In this document: positions 10,913 to 21,023 of the stretch, one piece after another
Layout: every line of letters starts with the position of its first letter
Numbering within the stretch: position 1 is the first letter of the stretch
Source of the DNA: Cordylochernes scorpioides
Lineage: Eukaryota; Arthropoda; Arachnida; Pseudoscorpiones; Chernetidae
Length of the DNA stretch: 64,000 bases
Reading direction: 5' to 3'
NCBI GenBank assembly: GCA_030710605.1
Contig: CP092876.1
Location: forward strand, 91,326,890 to 91,390,889
Notes under the pieces: generated by a model
Told to the model about the DNA's origin: nothing
Databases searched by the model: none
Seen by the model: only the letters and a program-made list of their open reading frames with translations
Program-made: the position numbers and the translations under genes

Positions 10913-12107
10913 CAAATATTTATATGTAATCCTACTATCCTAAAAGCTTATGTCCATAATTTGCTTGAATACCATTTAGAAGATTCCTCTCTTCAGTGTA
11001 GCATATATAGGCTGAATGATCCAAATATTTTCTTGAAGTGGAGATGAATCGAGGTGGGGTATAATAGGTTCTCACTCAGAATATCGAAATGGACACAGAA
11101 CCACAAACACACATATAGAGTATATATTCATATGTAGAATATATTTTAAATTGGCGCAATTATATTAAATTAATAATGAGGAGACAATTAATGCGCTAAT
11201 AATTTCATTCAAATAGCGAGAAGCTTTCGGGATAACTTTCTTCATCTACCAAAAAAAAAAAAAACAACGCTATTGATTAGTTAATGCTTTCTAGATTTTT
11301 TATATGAAAAAGAGAGAAATTATAACCTCTAATTACAATGTCCATATAAGATACTAACTAAACGAAGCTCTGGCACATTTGGAAGTGCAAATTTGGTGCA
11401 TTTACAGTAAGAGCAATCGCTTTACCCACCATGAATATCATGGCCTGTACCATGTGTACTAGGGATAAGCAAAAATCATATATAAGGGTATATTAGAAAA
11501 AGGCATCTCCTTATCGTGCAACTGAAAATTGTTGATGGCTTGCGCCATCAATCGGAATAAATATAAACTATTCTCGTTTATTTCTAATTATTTCAGAATT
11601 GGCCCCAATTATCCATTCTTGATTAATCAAGAGAAACTAACCACGTACGCCTTTCCGGCTGTTGTCCCTCATCAGCGTGGTGCAAGCTGAACCTCAACGA
11701 CCAAAAAACTGGTCCTTCAGGCATCTTGAAATATCATGAAACGGGTAGTTGAGGCCAGAATTGTGTGAGACCGCGACACAATGTGAAAAAAATAGTACAA
11801 ATGTGATATTGTACTGGGAGAAGGCTCATAAATTATGAAAAAGGCATCTCCTTATCGTGCAACTGAAAGTTGCTCATGGCTTGCACCATCTATCCCAGTA
11901 CAATATCACATTTGTTCTATTTTTCACAAGGTTATATCAGGCAAATATAAAATAATTATATGAATAAATAAGATTAAATATGGGAAATAAATTAATAGAG
12001 AGCCAGTTCATTTGATATTATCGTTAAAGGAAACTCATCTCTAGAATTTTGTTGTACTATTTCAATTTATATCCTGGAAATTCAAATAAAGTAGGTTGCT
12101 ATGATAT
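10913..12107. other. Upstream flank of ILP-A with hammerhead-like module
   Basis: Matches 39531-40440 upstream of C. It holds two repeats of a module starting aaaaaggcatctccttatcgtgcaac (about 11502 and 11838) and a copy of the CCATGA..ATCATGG block (about 11430). No credible coding sequence. Confidence 0.5.
11641..11680 (-). ncRNA. Hammerhead-ribozyme-like motif upstream of ILP-A
   Basis: Minus strand: CCACG, CUGAUGA, a short G-rich stem II, GAAA, a GGCGUA linker, CGUGG. Both core strings are intact and stem I pairs over 5 bp. Stem II has a weakened end compared with the sister copy at 40217-40256. Confidence 0.5.
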
Positions 12108-12560
12108 TGAAGCGGTGCAGCAAAGAAGATGTAGAGAAGATGCGGGCAAGCCAAGTAAAGAAGGTATGCAGGCCCCCACCCCTCCCCCCCTCCACAAGAA
12201 GGTTTTTATTGACAGATTTCAGAGGAAGGAGCGTGAGATAAACAGCTGGTGCCGTGTGAAGGGAAGGGTCGAGATAGCAGTCAGCTTGAAAGGGGTTCGT
12301 GCGCCAAGAGGACATCACAGGCTGGAAAGAAACGTCAGTCTGGTGACATCGAGATCTGCGGCAAGGATAAAACGGTGACGAGAAGGATCCCTCTAGTGGC
12401 GGACAATGAAGGCAAGTCCGTCTACTGTATATAGTTATTAATCCACTTTTTGAAGCTCTGAAAATAAATTTATAGTACTAAGCTGTATCCAAAACGAACC
12501 CACATTGTTTTCTTAGAAACCTTGAACGCTAAACATCGACGGCTGAGAAGCGTCGTAACA
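12108..12560 (+). mobile_element. Solo LTR (453 bp), Gypsy-type size of target duplication
   Basis: Begins TGAAGCGG and ends CGTAACA, flanked by ATAT on both sides (12104-12107, 12561-12564). The flanks join into a sequence that matches other copies of the locus (compare 36160-36185). An AATAAA at about 12463 fits a polyadenylation site in plus orientation. The 109-residue open frame from 12049 crosses the LTR boundary and is not a gene. No internal region remains. Confidence 0.75.
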
Positions 12561-13033
12561 ATATTTGTCAAGTTAAAGATTATAACATTTAACGCCAAAT
12601 AATATTAATTCTTATTTGAATGGAAATAAATTCATCTCCAGTAATCTTGTGTACTATTTTAATTTACTTAAAAATTAATTACAGATATCTATTTAAAGAA
12701 AATGTCTATTTCAGAGAATTTGAAAAGAATCGTAGAGCTCAGAATTCGCGAGAGAATTATCTATATTGCTGTCAGTTAATAAAAAAAGGGACTCTGAAAC
12801 ACTTATAAGTGTAAAAGTCGAATTGTTTTCTACATGCGTGGACATTAGTGTATATACAGTAAATGATCTAATTACACACCATGATTATCATGGCCACGTG
12901 TACTTGAACTCTTAAGTGTATATGAAGGCTTCTCTATCTTAATAAATTGAATTCATTTCAATACCAAATGCTATTATGTTGAACGCAATCATATAAATCG
13001 ACAAGTTCTGATTGTAGACATAGCATAGCCAAG

Positions 13034-13276
13034 ATGCGTTTGCTTAACGATATCATTGAATCCAATGAAATTAAATTTGAATTAAATAATTTAAATTTGA
13101 TAGAAAATCAAAAATATAATTTAGATGTCCAAAGCATAATAACGGATTTTATTGAATTTAAAATGGGTACTTTGAAGAACAACACAAATGAAACTTTCAA
13201 AAACTTCTTCCCTAAAAACATACCAATATATTTCCAACCAAACTTTCAGAATTTTCAATTCATTTCTAGTCATTGA
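13034..13276 (+). pseudogene. Unidentified 80-codon frame, paralogous copy frameshifted
   Basis: Open frame beginning MRLLNDIIESNEIKFELNNL. I do not recognise it. The paralogous sequence upstream of C (40902-41100) encodes the same start but loses one base at about 41020 and shifts frame, so selection for this protein is not evident. It may be a relic of an older retroelement or host gene carried in the unit. Confidence 0.25.
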
Positions 13277-13479
13277 AATTCCAAAAGGTTTTTAAAAATA
13301 ATTAAAACAGTGGAAGAGTCGAGTTGTTTTTGTTGACATGAGGAACAAAATTCAAATTATCTTTACTAGATTATCCTGTTTTTAAAGACTACAGACTCGA
13401 AAAAAAAATAATAGTAACAGATCCAGGTATTTTTATTTCCAATAAAGAAATCAATATTAAATTCAATACCTTTTGTAGA

Positions 13480-13930
13480 TATATTTTAAATTATATATAT
13501 ATATATATGTTACATAAATATTTTATTTAGGAAATGTTATATTAAAATCATTTATTTAAAATGTTATATTGAAATATTTTGTTTAAAGATGTTATATGTT
13601 AAAATGTTATTTTATTTAAAGTTATAATTTCATTGATATAAATACTCTGTTTTAATCGACCGCCAGAGGTCACGCCTTCTTTATAAATAATCATTGTTGT
13701 TGTTCTTCCCCGGCTGGTCGGCTCAAACCATATGTAATTATGTAAATATTCTTTTGTTTTTCATATTTTTTATTCTTACGCCTTAAGCCAGGCTGTACTT
13801 GTACAAAATTATGTTTTTAATATGAATTCATTTCTCAGCTCAATAAAGCAATATCTGATCAAGACCATTTTATTATTATTCTTTTAAGAAATTTATTGCC
13901 ACGACTGTGCACCACCATAGCATAATCATC
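13480..13930 (+). repeat. Old LTR-like relic shared by loci A and C
   Basis: Contains a TATA-like ataaata, a CGACCGCCAGAGGTC palindromic string, a pyrimidine-rich tract and a later cAATAAAg signal. The same run is at about 41290-41640 upstream of C. The composition resembles a worn LTR, but clear TG..CA ends were not found. Confidence 0.35.
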
Positions 13931-13998
13931 AATATGATCCAAAGTTCAAGCAGAAACTCAAAATTATTTTTTTAAAATTAATATAATATATATATATA

Positions 13999-14742
13999 CT
14001 AGACGAATGACCCGGGCAACGCCCGTGTTTTACCCGATTGAATGTTTTTATTCCAATACTATTTGTTACAATTATAAATTGGAGCCGTGTATGTCACTTT
14101 TGTGAAACGTCCCGCTCCAAACTTTACATGTACATTAGGTCAGCTGGTATTACCCCTCATTTTCACCGTTAGAGGCGCGAGCGAATTGACTTTTTGTAAA
14201 TAAACATAATTATAAAGATAGAAGCTTCTATAGAAGATAATGATCATAATGATGATGCGCGCGCATCCGTGACAGCGATGAGGAATTGAGGAAAGACGGT
14301 CGTGACTATATATCAATAATAAAATAATAATAATAATATAATAATAATTATAATTATTATTATCATTAGATAATGATAATGATAATAATGATGCGCGCGC
14401 ATTCGTGACATGAGGAATTGAGGAATTGTTGACGGTGGAAAGACGGTCGTGACTATATATGTTGATATAATAATAATAATTATTATTATTATCATTAGAT
14501 AATGATAATGATCATAATGATGATGCGCGCGCATCCGTGACATGAGGAATTGAGGAATTGATTGAGGAGGAAAGACGGTCGTGACTATATATGTTGATAA
14601 TAATAATAATAATAATATAATAATAATAATATATTATCATTAGATAATGGTAATGATCATAATGATGATGCGCGCGCATCCGTGACATGAGGAATTGAGG
14701 AATTGATTGAGGAGGAAAGACGGTCGTGACTATATATGTTGA
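13999..14742 (-). mobile_element. Non-autonomous Helitron 1
   Basis: Read on the minus strand it starts 5'-TCAACATATATAGTC and ends in a CGGGC/GCCCG hairpin, then GGTCATTCGTCTAG-3'. This is the TC...CTRR pattern of Helitrons. It sits after an A with no target duplication. The interior holds several copies of a block with gatgcgcgcgcatccgtgac and (TAA)n runs. No Rep/helicase coding is present. Confidence 0.8.
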
Positions 14743-15230
14743 CTAGACGAATGACCCGGGCAACGCCCGTGTTTTACCCGATTGAATGTTTTTATTCAAA
14801 TACTATTTGTTACAATTATAAATTGGAGCCGTGGATGTCACTTTTGTGAAACGTCCCGCTCCAAACTTTACATGTACATTAGGTCAGCTGAATATTACCC
14901 CTCATTTTCACCGCTAGAGGCGCGAGCGAATTGACTTTTTGTAAATATACATAATTATAAAGATAGAAGCTTCTATAGAAGATAATGATCATAATGATGA
15001 TGCGCGCGCATCCGTGACATGAGGAATTGAGGAATTTGAGGAGGAAAGACGGTCGTGACTATATATATTAATAATAAAATAATAATAATAATAATATAAT
15101 AATAATAATTATTATTATTATTATCATTAGATAATGATAATGATCATAATGATGATGCGCGCGCATCCGTGACATGAGGAATTGAGGAATTGATTGATTG
15201 AGGAAAGACGGTCGTGACTATATATGTTGA
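14743..15230 (-). mobile_element. Non-autonomous Helitron 2, directly abutting Helitron 1
   Basis: The same family as Helitron 1, with the CTAG end immediately following the GA (TC on minus) of the previous unit. This is head-to-tail without spacer, as expected if rolling-circle transfer read through into a second unit. Internal palindromic string gaagcttctatagaag. Confidence 0.8.
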
Positions 15231-15566
15231 CTAGACGAATGGCCCGGGCAACGCCCGGGTTTAACCCGAGTGCGTATAAATTTTAAAAATGTTTTAATTA
15301 AAATACTATTCGTTACAATTATAAATTGGCGCCGTGGATGTCTCTCTTGTGAAACGTCCCGCCCCAAACTGTGTGTGTCTTGAAAATATAAAAATAAAAA
15401 TGTGAACGGAAAAATATGTCCAGGGTAGCCCGGTAAGCGGAAGGTCGTGGATTCGATTCCCATCCCTTGACACTTTTTTTTATTTTATCGATTCTGACCA
15501 AAATCTATCCGTGAACTTCACACAGTGAACTTCACACAGACAGAATAAGGCAATTATATAAGTAGA
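15231..15566 (-). mobile_element. Helitron 3 (second subfamily), with tRNA-like remnant
   Basis: Starts on plus with CTAGACGAATGGCCCGGGCAA and ends ..ataagtaGA before T. It shares its ending and interior with the complete element at 25702-27205, but is internally deleted. It keeps a damaged tRNA-like stretch (about 15418-15472) that has lost roughly 19 bases of the D-arm and anticodon region. Confidence 0.7.
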
Positions 15567-15951
15567 TAATCCAAATTGTGCCTTATCACACACTATTTTT
15601 TTATTTGGCCTTATTACCTTGTGTTTATAATCTATGACGTAATGCCGGCGGCGCGCGCCCGTTGGCTGCCGGCGAGCACGTGACCTCCCTGTGCGCGCGC
15701 ATCCGTGACAGCGATGAGGAATTGAGGAAAGACGGTCGTGACTATATATATTAATAATAATAATATAATAATAATTATTATTATTATTATCATTAGATAA
15801 TGATAATGATCATAATGATGATGCGCGCGCATCCGTGACAGCGATGAGGAATTGAGGAGGAAAGACGATCGTGACTATATATGTTGATAATAATAATAAT
15901 ATAATAATAATTCAAGGTTAGGATCAGACATCATATCGCCACGCTGTAATA
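15567..15951 (-). mobile_element. Helitron interior sequence and (TAA)n tract
   Basis: Continues the Helitron 1 family interior, with two more gcgcgcatccgtgac blocks and the gaaagacggtcgtgactatatat end string. A GC-rich patch at 15640-15690 (gccggcggcgcgcgcccg) stands out from the AT-rich surroundings. It is interrupted at 15952 by a Penelope insertion and resumes at 18403. Confidence 0.55.
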
Positions 15952-17513
15952 TTCAAAGGAAAAACAGGGTAACGTGGTAAGATTCTTTTAATAGAACACG
16001 ACGAGCTTTCAGGCAGCAACTGCCCTTCTTCAGGTCTAATACAAGTGTAGACAAAGAAGTGCCATATTTATAAGCGAAAATATTTACATATATACGCGCA
16101 AAGAATAAGGAATTTTACATACTGGAGATTGGAAAGGGGGAATTTGCATATTTACAAATAAAAATAAAAATAAAACAAACTCTGTGTGAGAAATAGAGGC
16201 AAAAACGGAGATAAAAATTAAATCTGAAGGCAAAACACGGAAATAAAAATTGAACCGTAAATAACAATAAAACCCAGAAACATATCAGCGAGTGAGGCCG
16301 TAAAATATTGTATATTGCGGTGGGAGATCAATCTTCCGGTTAAAACTGGGAGTACAGTTGGACACCAGTGCTTCCAGAACCAAGCGTTGGTACTTGTTTC
16401 CAATATCCCTGTATACAGAAATCGTATCGTCTAAATTAAAGGAATGGTCGAAATCTGCCATGTGTTGAAAGATGAGGGATTTTCGATCTTTGGAACGTAT
16501 ATTACGGTTGTGTTCGCGGATTCTAGTGGCGATGGTTCGACCAGTTTCACCTATGTAGCATTGCTCACAATCGTTGCATGATATTTTATAGATGCCGTTA
16601 TTGAGGGATAGAGGGTTAAGTTTGATGGAGCTTTTTGTTATGGGGTGCCGTAAGGATGCTTCTAGGGAAGGCGAATTTTTGAAAAACGTGCGAATACCGA
16701 ATTTTCGTAAAAATAACGCAATATCAGAGTTCGTGGTCGAAAAAGGAAGGACACAGACGTTTTTATACAGCGGAGGTGTAACTTTTTTGTGGTTCGGAAC
16801 GTAAAAATGGCGGTCAATAAAATTATGAGGGTAACCGGCGGATAAAAGATGGGTGTAAACGGTACGCTTCTCGATCGTTCTAAATAAGGCAAGGGAACAA
16901 TGAGTATATACCCATTTGGAGAGAGTTTTTACCGTGGTGATTTTGTGAGAAACCGGGGCATGTGATAAAAAGTGTAAATAGGAGGGAGTGAAGTTAGGCT
17001 TGCGAAATACGGTGGTCTGAAAAGTGCCATTAGTTTTGATGACTAAAACGTCTAAAAACGGGATGCAATTAAAACATGATGGGTTGTGAGTAAAACGGAG
17101 ATCATGATGGTATGAGTTTAAAACCGTGAGTATGGGGAGATGGTCGGTATCACGATGGAGGCAAAAAATGTCGTCAACGTACCTCGACCACATCTCGATC
17201 CCCAAATGATTATGGGAAACTAACCACCGGTCCAGATTAGACATAACAATCTCAGCTGCTATTGTGGAAAGAGGGCTGCCCATAGGGGAGCCTCTCATCT
17301 GTACAAAGAAACAGCCATTGAATTCTAAAGCATTCATGTCAAGACAGATGGTGAATAAATTCAAGATGGTTTTTTGATTATTACTAGGAAGGGTGGAAGA
17401 AGAAAGAAGTTGTTCTAGGCCATCTATGATCAGAGAATGCGGGAGGCACAGAAAGAGTGATGTCACGTCAAAAGTCGACATTGTGAGACCACGAGGTTGG
17501 GAGACATTCTTTA
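15952..17513 (-). mobile_element. Penelope-like element, left (minus) half of inverted pair
   Basis: The 3' part of a Penelope-like retroelement, with the coding region at 17481-16285 and a 3' tail to 15952. The tail contains a GGGCAG/CTGCC hairpin followed by TGAAAGCTCGTC, the region that carries ribozyme-like motifs in this class. It faces a second copy (17514-18402), giving an inverted pair with closely matching 3' ends. Confidence 0.85.
16285..17481 (-). CDS. Penelope-like reverse transcriptase with GIY-YIG endonuclease (partial)
   Basis: An open 398-codon frame. Residues 1-150 hold the RT palm: STFDVTSLFLCLP (motif A region), RGSPMGSPLS (motif B) and SRYVDDIFC (catalytic YVDD box). Residues about 290-385 form a GIY-YIG nuclease: NNGIYKISCNDCEQCYIGETGR, an Arg-containing helix (TRIREHNRNI) and a conserved end (NRKIDLPPQY). 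Together they carry out target nicking and primed reverse transcription. The N-terminal RT fingers are missing, so this is 5'-truncated although the remaining frame has no stop. The methionine start at 17481 is nominal. Confidence 0.9.
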   Translation of the reverse strand: MSTFDVTSLFLCLPHSLIIDGLEQLLSSSTLPSNNQKTILNLFTICLDMNALEFNGCFFVQMRGSPMGSPLSTIAAEIVMSNLDRWLVSHNHLGIEMWSRYVDDIFCLHRDTDHLPILTVLNSYHHDLRFTHNPSCFNCIPFLDVLVIKTNGTFQTTVFRKPNFTPSYLHFLSHAPVSHKITTVKTLSKWVYTHCSLALFRTIEKRTVYTHLLSAGYPHNFIDRHFYVPNHKKVTPPLYKNVCVLPFSTTNSDIALFLRKFGIRTFFKNSPSLEASLRHPITKSSIKLNPLSLNNGIYKISCNDCEQCYIGETGRTIATRIREHNRNIRSKDRKSLIFQHMADFDHSFNLDDTISVYRDIGNKYQRLVLEALVSNCTPSFNRKIDLPPQYTIFYGLTR

Positions 17514-18402
17514 ATGCCCCGGTTTCTCATAATTTTATTGACCGCCATTTTTACGTTCCGAACCACAAAAAAGTTACACCTCCGCTGTATAAAAACGTCT
17601 GTGTCCTTCCTTTTTCGACCACGAACTCTGATATTGCGTTATTTTTACGAAAATTCGTATTCGCACGTTTTTCAAAAATTCGCCTTCCCTAGAAGCATCC
17701 TTACGGCACCCCATAACAAAAAGCTCCATCAAACTTAACCCTCTATCCCTCAATAACGGCATCTATAAAATATCATGCAACGATTGTGAGCAATGCTACA
17801 TAGGTGAAACTGGTCGAACCATCGCCACTAGAATCCGCGAACACAACCGTAATATACGTTCCAAAGATCGAAAATCCCTCATCTTTCAACACATGGCAGA
17901 TTTCGACCATTCCTTTAATTTAGACGATACGATTTCTGTATACAGGGATATTGGAAACAAGTACCAACGCTTGGTTCTGGAAGCACTGGTGTCCAACTGT
18001 ACTCCCAGTTTTAACCGGAAGATTGATCTCCCACCGCAATATACAATATTTTACGGCCTCACTCGCTGATATGTTTCTGGGTTTTATTGTTATTTACGGT
18101 TCAATTTTTATTTCCGTGTTTTGCCTTCAGATTTAATTTTTATCTCCGTTTTTGCCTCTATTTCTCACACAGAGTTTGTTTTATTTTTATTTTTATTTGT
18201 AAATATGCAAATTCCCCCTTTCCAATCTCCAGTATGTAAAATTCCTTATTCCTTGCGCGTATATATGTAAATATTTTCGCTTATAAATATGGCACTTCTT
18301 TGTCTACACTTGTATTAGACTTGAAGAAGGGCAGTTGCTGCCTGAAAGCTCGTCGTGTTCTATTAAAAGAATCTTACCACGTTACCCTGTTTTTCCTTTG
18401 AA
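17514..18402 (+). mobile_element. Penelope-like element, right (plus) half of inverted pair
   Basis: A near-identical copy of the left half from the GIY-YIG end outward. It is joined head to head, with a deletion that fuses APVSH directly to NFIDRHF. The right end ..ttttcctttgaa mirrors the left end at 15952-15960. Confidence 0.85.
17520..18069 (+). pseudogene. GIY-YIG end of Penelope-like protein, frameshifted
   Basis: Codes for NFIDRHFYVPNHKKV..IALFLRKF and, after a one-base deletion near 17658 (cgaaaattcgtattc against cgaaaattcggtattc in the left copy), for the full GIY-YIG domain through to TGA at 18067-18069. The domain matches the left copy almost residue for residue. The frameshift is its only visible lesion. 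Confidence 0.85.
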
Positions 18403-18527
18403 TAATAATAATAATTATTATTATTATTTTTGAATAATGATAATGATCATAATGATGATGCGCGCGCATCCGTGACATGAGGAATTGAGGAAAGACGGTC
18501 GTGACTATATATGTTGACTAGACGAAT
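18403..18527 (-). mobile_element. Helitron remnant right of the Penelope pair
   Basis: A (TAA)n tract, the gatgcgcgcgcatccgtgac block and the gaaagacggtcgtgactatatatgttga terminus of the Helitron 1 family. It completes the unit interrupted at 15952. Confidence 0.65.
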
Positions 18528-18837
18528 GACCCGGGCAACGCCCGTGTTTTACCCGATTGAATGTTTTTATTCAAATACTATTTGTTACAATTATAAATTG
18601 GAGCCGTGGATGTCACTCTTGTGAAACGTCCCGCTCCAAACTTTACATGTACATTAGGTCAGCTGGTATTACCCCTCATTTTCACCGCTAGAGGCGCGAG
18701 CGAATTGACTTTTTGTAAATATACATAATTATAAAGATAGAAGCTTCTATAGAATATAATGATCATAATGATGATGCGCGCGCATCCGTGACAGCGATTA
18801 GGAATTAAGTAAAGACGGTCGAGACTATATATGTTGA
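18528..18837 (-). mobile_element. Short non-autonomous Helitron 4
   Basis: A complete 310-bp unit with CTAG at 18528 and GA at 18836-18837, abutting the previous unit head to tail. The terminal hairpin and ttctatagaa palindrome are as in Helitrons 1 and 2, but it lacks the internal duplications. Confidence 0.75.
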
Positions 18838-19928
18838 TGAAACGTCCCGCTGCAAACTTTGTGTCTGAGAAGCGATATTTTTATAGAAAGATGATCTGGC
18901 TTTTGTTTTCTGCTCGAATGAATGTTTTCTGTTAGAATTTTGTTCCTGCGTACAAAATAAGGAACTGGTTTCACCCGTGGTCTCTGCTTTTTGGAATTTT
19001 ATTCGATATAATTTTGTATCTGATAATCAAACATGATACAGCAATATCGTCATCATCATTTTCAGACTAAAAATATATAGTTTTAATAATTGATTTATAT
19101 ATATTTTGAAATAGCCTATCGTCTTCCCCGTATTTTTTACTTATGTATGGAAATTTTGGTTTGAATTAGTGAACTACTGCGAAATTGTATACCGGACATA
19201 CCAACAAACATACAAACAGACAAACATTCATTTATATATATATAGAGATTTACTCTTCATTGTTGGATTTTTATATTATATTTACTCTTCATTGTTGGCT
19301 TTTTATCTTACATTCACTCTGTTGGCTTTTTATATTACATTTACTCTTTATTGTTGGCTTTTTATCTTACATTCACTCTTTATTGTTGGCTTTTTATATT
19401 ATATTTACTCTTCATTGTTGGATTTTTATCTTACATTCATTCTTCAAGGTTGGCTTTTTATATTACATTCACTCTTCATTGTTGGCTTTTTATCTTACAT
19501 TCACTCTGTTGGCTTTTTATATTACATTTACTCTTCATTGTTGACTTTTTATCTTACATTCACTCTTCATTGTTGGCTTTTCATATTATATTTACTCTTC
19601 ATTGTTGGCTTTTTATCTTCCATTTATTCTTCATTGTTGGCTTTTTATATTATATTTTCTCTTCATTGTTGGCTTTTTATCTTACATTTATTCTTCATTG
19701 TTGGCTTTTTATATTACATTTACTCTTTATTGTTGGCTTTTTATCTTACATTCATTCTTCATTGTTGGCTTTTTATATCATATTTACTCTTTATTGTTGG
19801 CTTTTTATCTTACATTCATTCTTCATTGTTGGCTTTTTTATATTATACTAATGATGATGCGCGCGCATCCGTGACATGAGGAATTAAGGAATTGACGGTG
19901 GAAAGACGGTCGTGACTATATATGTTGA
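18838..19928 (-). mobile_element. Helitron-derived block carrying a 32-bp minisatellite
   Basis: Begins with the Helitron string tgaaacgtcccgct and shares about 200 bp with 25805-26100 (an ILP-B downstream Helitron). It then carries the minisatellite and ends with the family terminus ..gtcgtgactatatatgttGA before T at 19929. The CTAG end is missing, so it is a rearranged or nested copy. Confidence 0.55.
19250..19848 (+). repeat. 32-bp minisatellite, about 19 units
   Basis: The unit is ttcattgttggctttttat followed by a variable cttacattcactc or attatatttactc. The two variants alternate, so the higher-order period is about 64 bp. A few units have lost the ttcattg segment. Because 32 is not a multiple of three and the unit has no stops on this strand, all three forward frames stay open. 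Confidence 0.9.
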
Positions 19929-19931
19929 TAA

Positions 19932-20119
19932 CAGTGTTGGGCATTAAAAAATTATTTTTCAATCAAATTGAAGTGCAATTAACAATTAATTAATTGTTAA
20001 TTAGAAAAGTGCAATTAACAATTAATTAATTGTTAATTGTATGAATACAATTAACAATTAACAATTAATCAATTGTTAATATTTAATAAATCATTTTAAT
20101 TAATATTTGCCCAACACTG
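19932..20119. mobile_element. hAT-type foldback/MITE with CAGTGTTGGGCA termini
   Basis: The ends CAGTGTTGGGCA and TGCCCAACACTG are typical hAT terminal inverted repeats. The interior is a run of aattaacaattaattaattgttaatt palindromes. It lies immediately left of a hAT transposase remnant, and the left end is repeated at 20272. Confidence 0.65.
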
Positions 20120-20139
20120 CCTGAGATAAAAAGTGTTTT

Positions 20140-20280
20140 TATTAAATACAACACACCTTTACCATCGTCAGCTGCAGTTGAACGCCTTTTTTCTTTTGCG
20201 ACATTGACAAATCTGCCAAAGAGTCACAAATTGTCGGACAGCATGTTCGAGAAGAGAGTGGTACTGAAATGCAGTGTTGG
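20140..20280 (+). pseudogene. hAT transposase C-terminal dimerisation fragment
   Basis: A plus-strand frame encodes PSSAAVERLFSF followed by LPKSHKLSDSMFEKRVVLK, the conserved C-terminal hATC dimerisation motif of hAT transposases. It has been reduced to about 45 codons. The rest of the gene is absent. Confidence 0.75.
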
Positions 20281-20985
20281 GATTTAAAAAATTATTTTTC
20301 AATTAAATTGAAGTGCAATTAACAATTAATTAATTGTTAATTGTAAAAATACAATACTATATATAATAATACACTATATATGTTGATAGTAACAAATAAC
20401 TCTTGAAAAACTGATAATTTATTTTATTCTCATTGTACATGTTGACAGACACTTCCTTTGTATACAATTATTTTTCTCGTTTTTTAAATCTATTTCTCAT
20501 TATTAACATCATATGACTATTTCATTCACGGCCTAAAATATTGTATATATATATGTATAGACAAATGTAATGGCAAAAATGTATGACATGTATAAACGGA
20601 CCTAAAAATATTTACAAAATATAGTTTCAATTATATGAATATCTTCCAGTATATGCATATTATTCTCTTAATTCTTGTGTTCGGGTAATAGCCTGTTAAT
20701 GGACGTCATACGAGTAGTCCGAGGGCGGGCCAAGATTATACCAAATAAATAAAAAATGTCGTCGCCTTTAGGTTTAACTCCTTTTTTGAAATGATATCCG
20801 CAATTCCTCCTCTAGTAAATTCACTTCTATTGTAGAAGCAATAAGAAACGAGGATTCTAACAGTTATAATATCTTTATAATTTATTTTCCAAAGCTTCAT
20901 CTCCCTCACATGTTTTGACAAACCTCTAAGACATTAATCTGATGTGCAGCTGTTCTGGTCGTCTGGAATCGATGCCAAGAACTGG
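20281..20985. other. hAT end and upstream flank of ILP-B
   Basis: 20281-20384 repeats the hAT terminus palindromes. From about 20385 the sequence matches the D locus (41691-42234), so the duplicated unit resumes here. It holds the distal promoter of B. A CAGCTG E-box (20947-20952) and ATCGAT (about 20969) are shared with the other copies. Confidence 0.55.
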
Positions 20986-20993
20986 TATATAAG
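20986..20993 (+). promoter_or_regulatory. TATA box of ILP-B (Initiator at 21015-21019)
   Basis: TATATAAG lies 31 nt before the A of TCAGT (TSS predicted at 21017). The ATG is at 21024, giving a 7-nt leader (AGTAGAC). Confidence 0.75.
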
Positions 20994-21023
20994 ATGGCCC
21001 AGCCTTCTGGCGTGTCAGTAGAC

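Noticed and set aside
12049-12378. 109-codon frame with a Pro-rich stretch
   Set aside because: It starts in flank sequence and runs into the solo LTR; the LTR boundaries and ATAT duplication explain it.
14313-15832. Ile- and His-rich open frames on minus
   Set aside because: They translate (TAA)n and the Helitron internal repeats.
19169-19879. 236-codon hydrophobic open frame resembling a membrane protein
   Set aside because: It is a translation of the 32-bp minisatellite; all three forward frames are equally open and hydrophobic.
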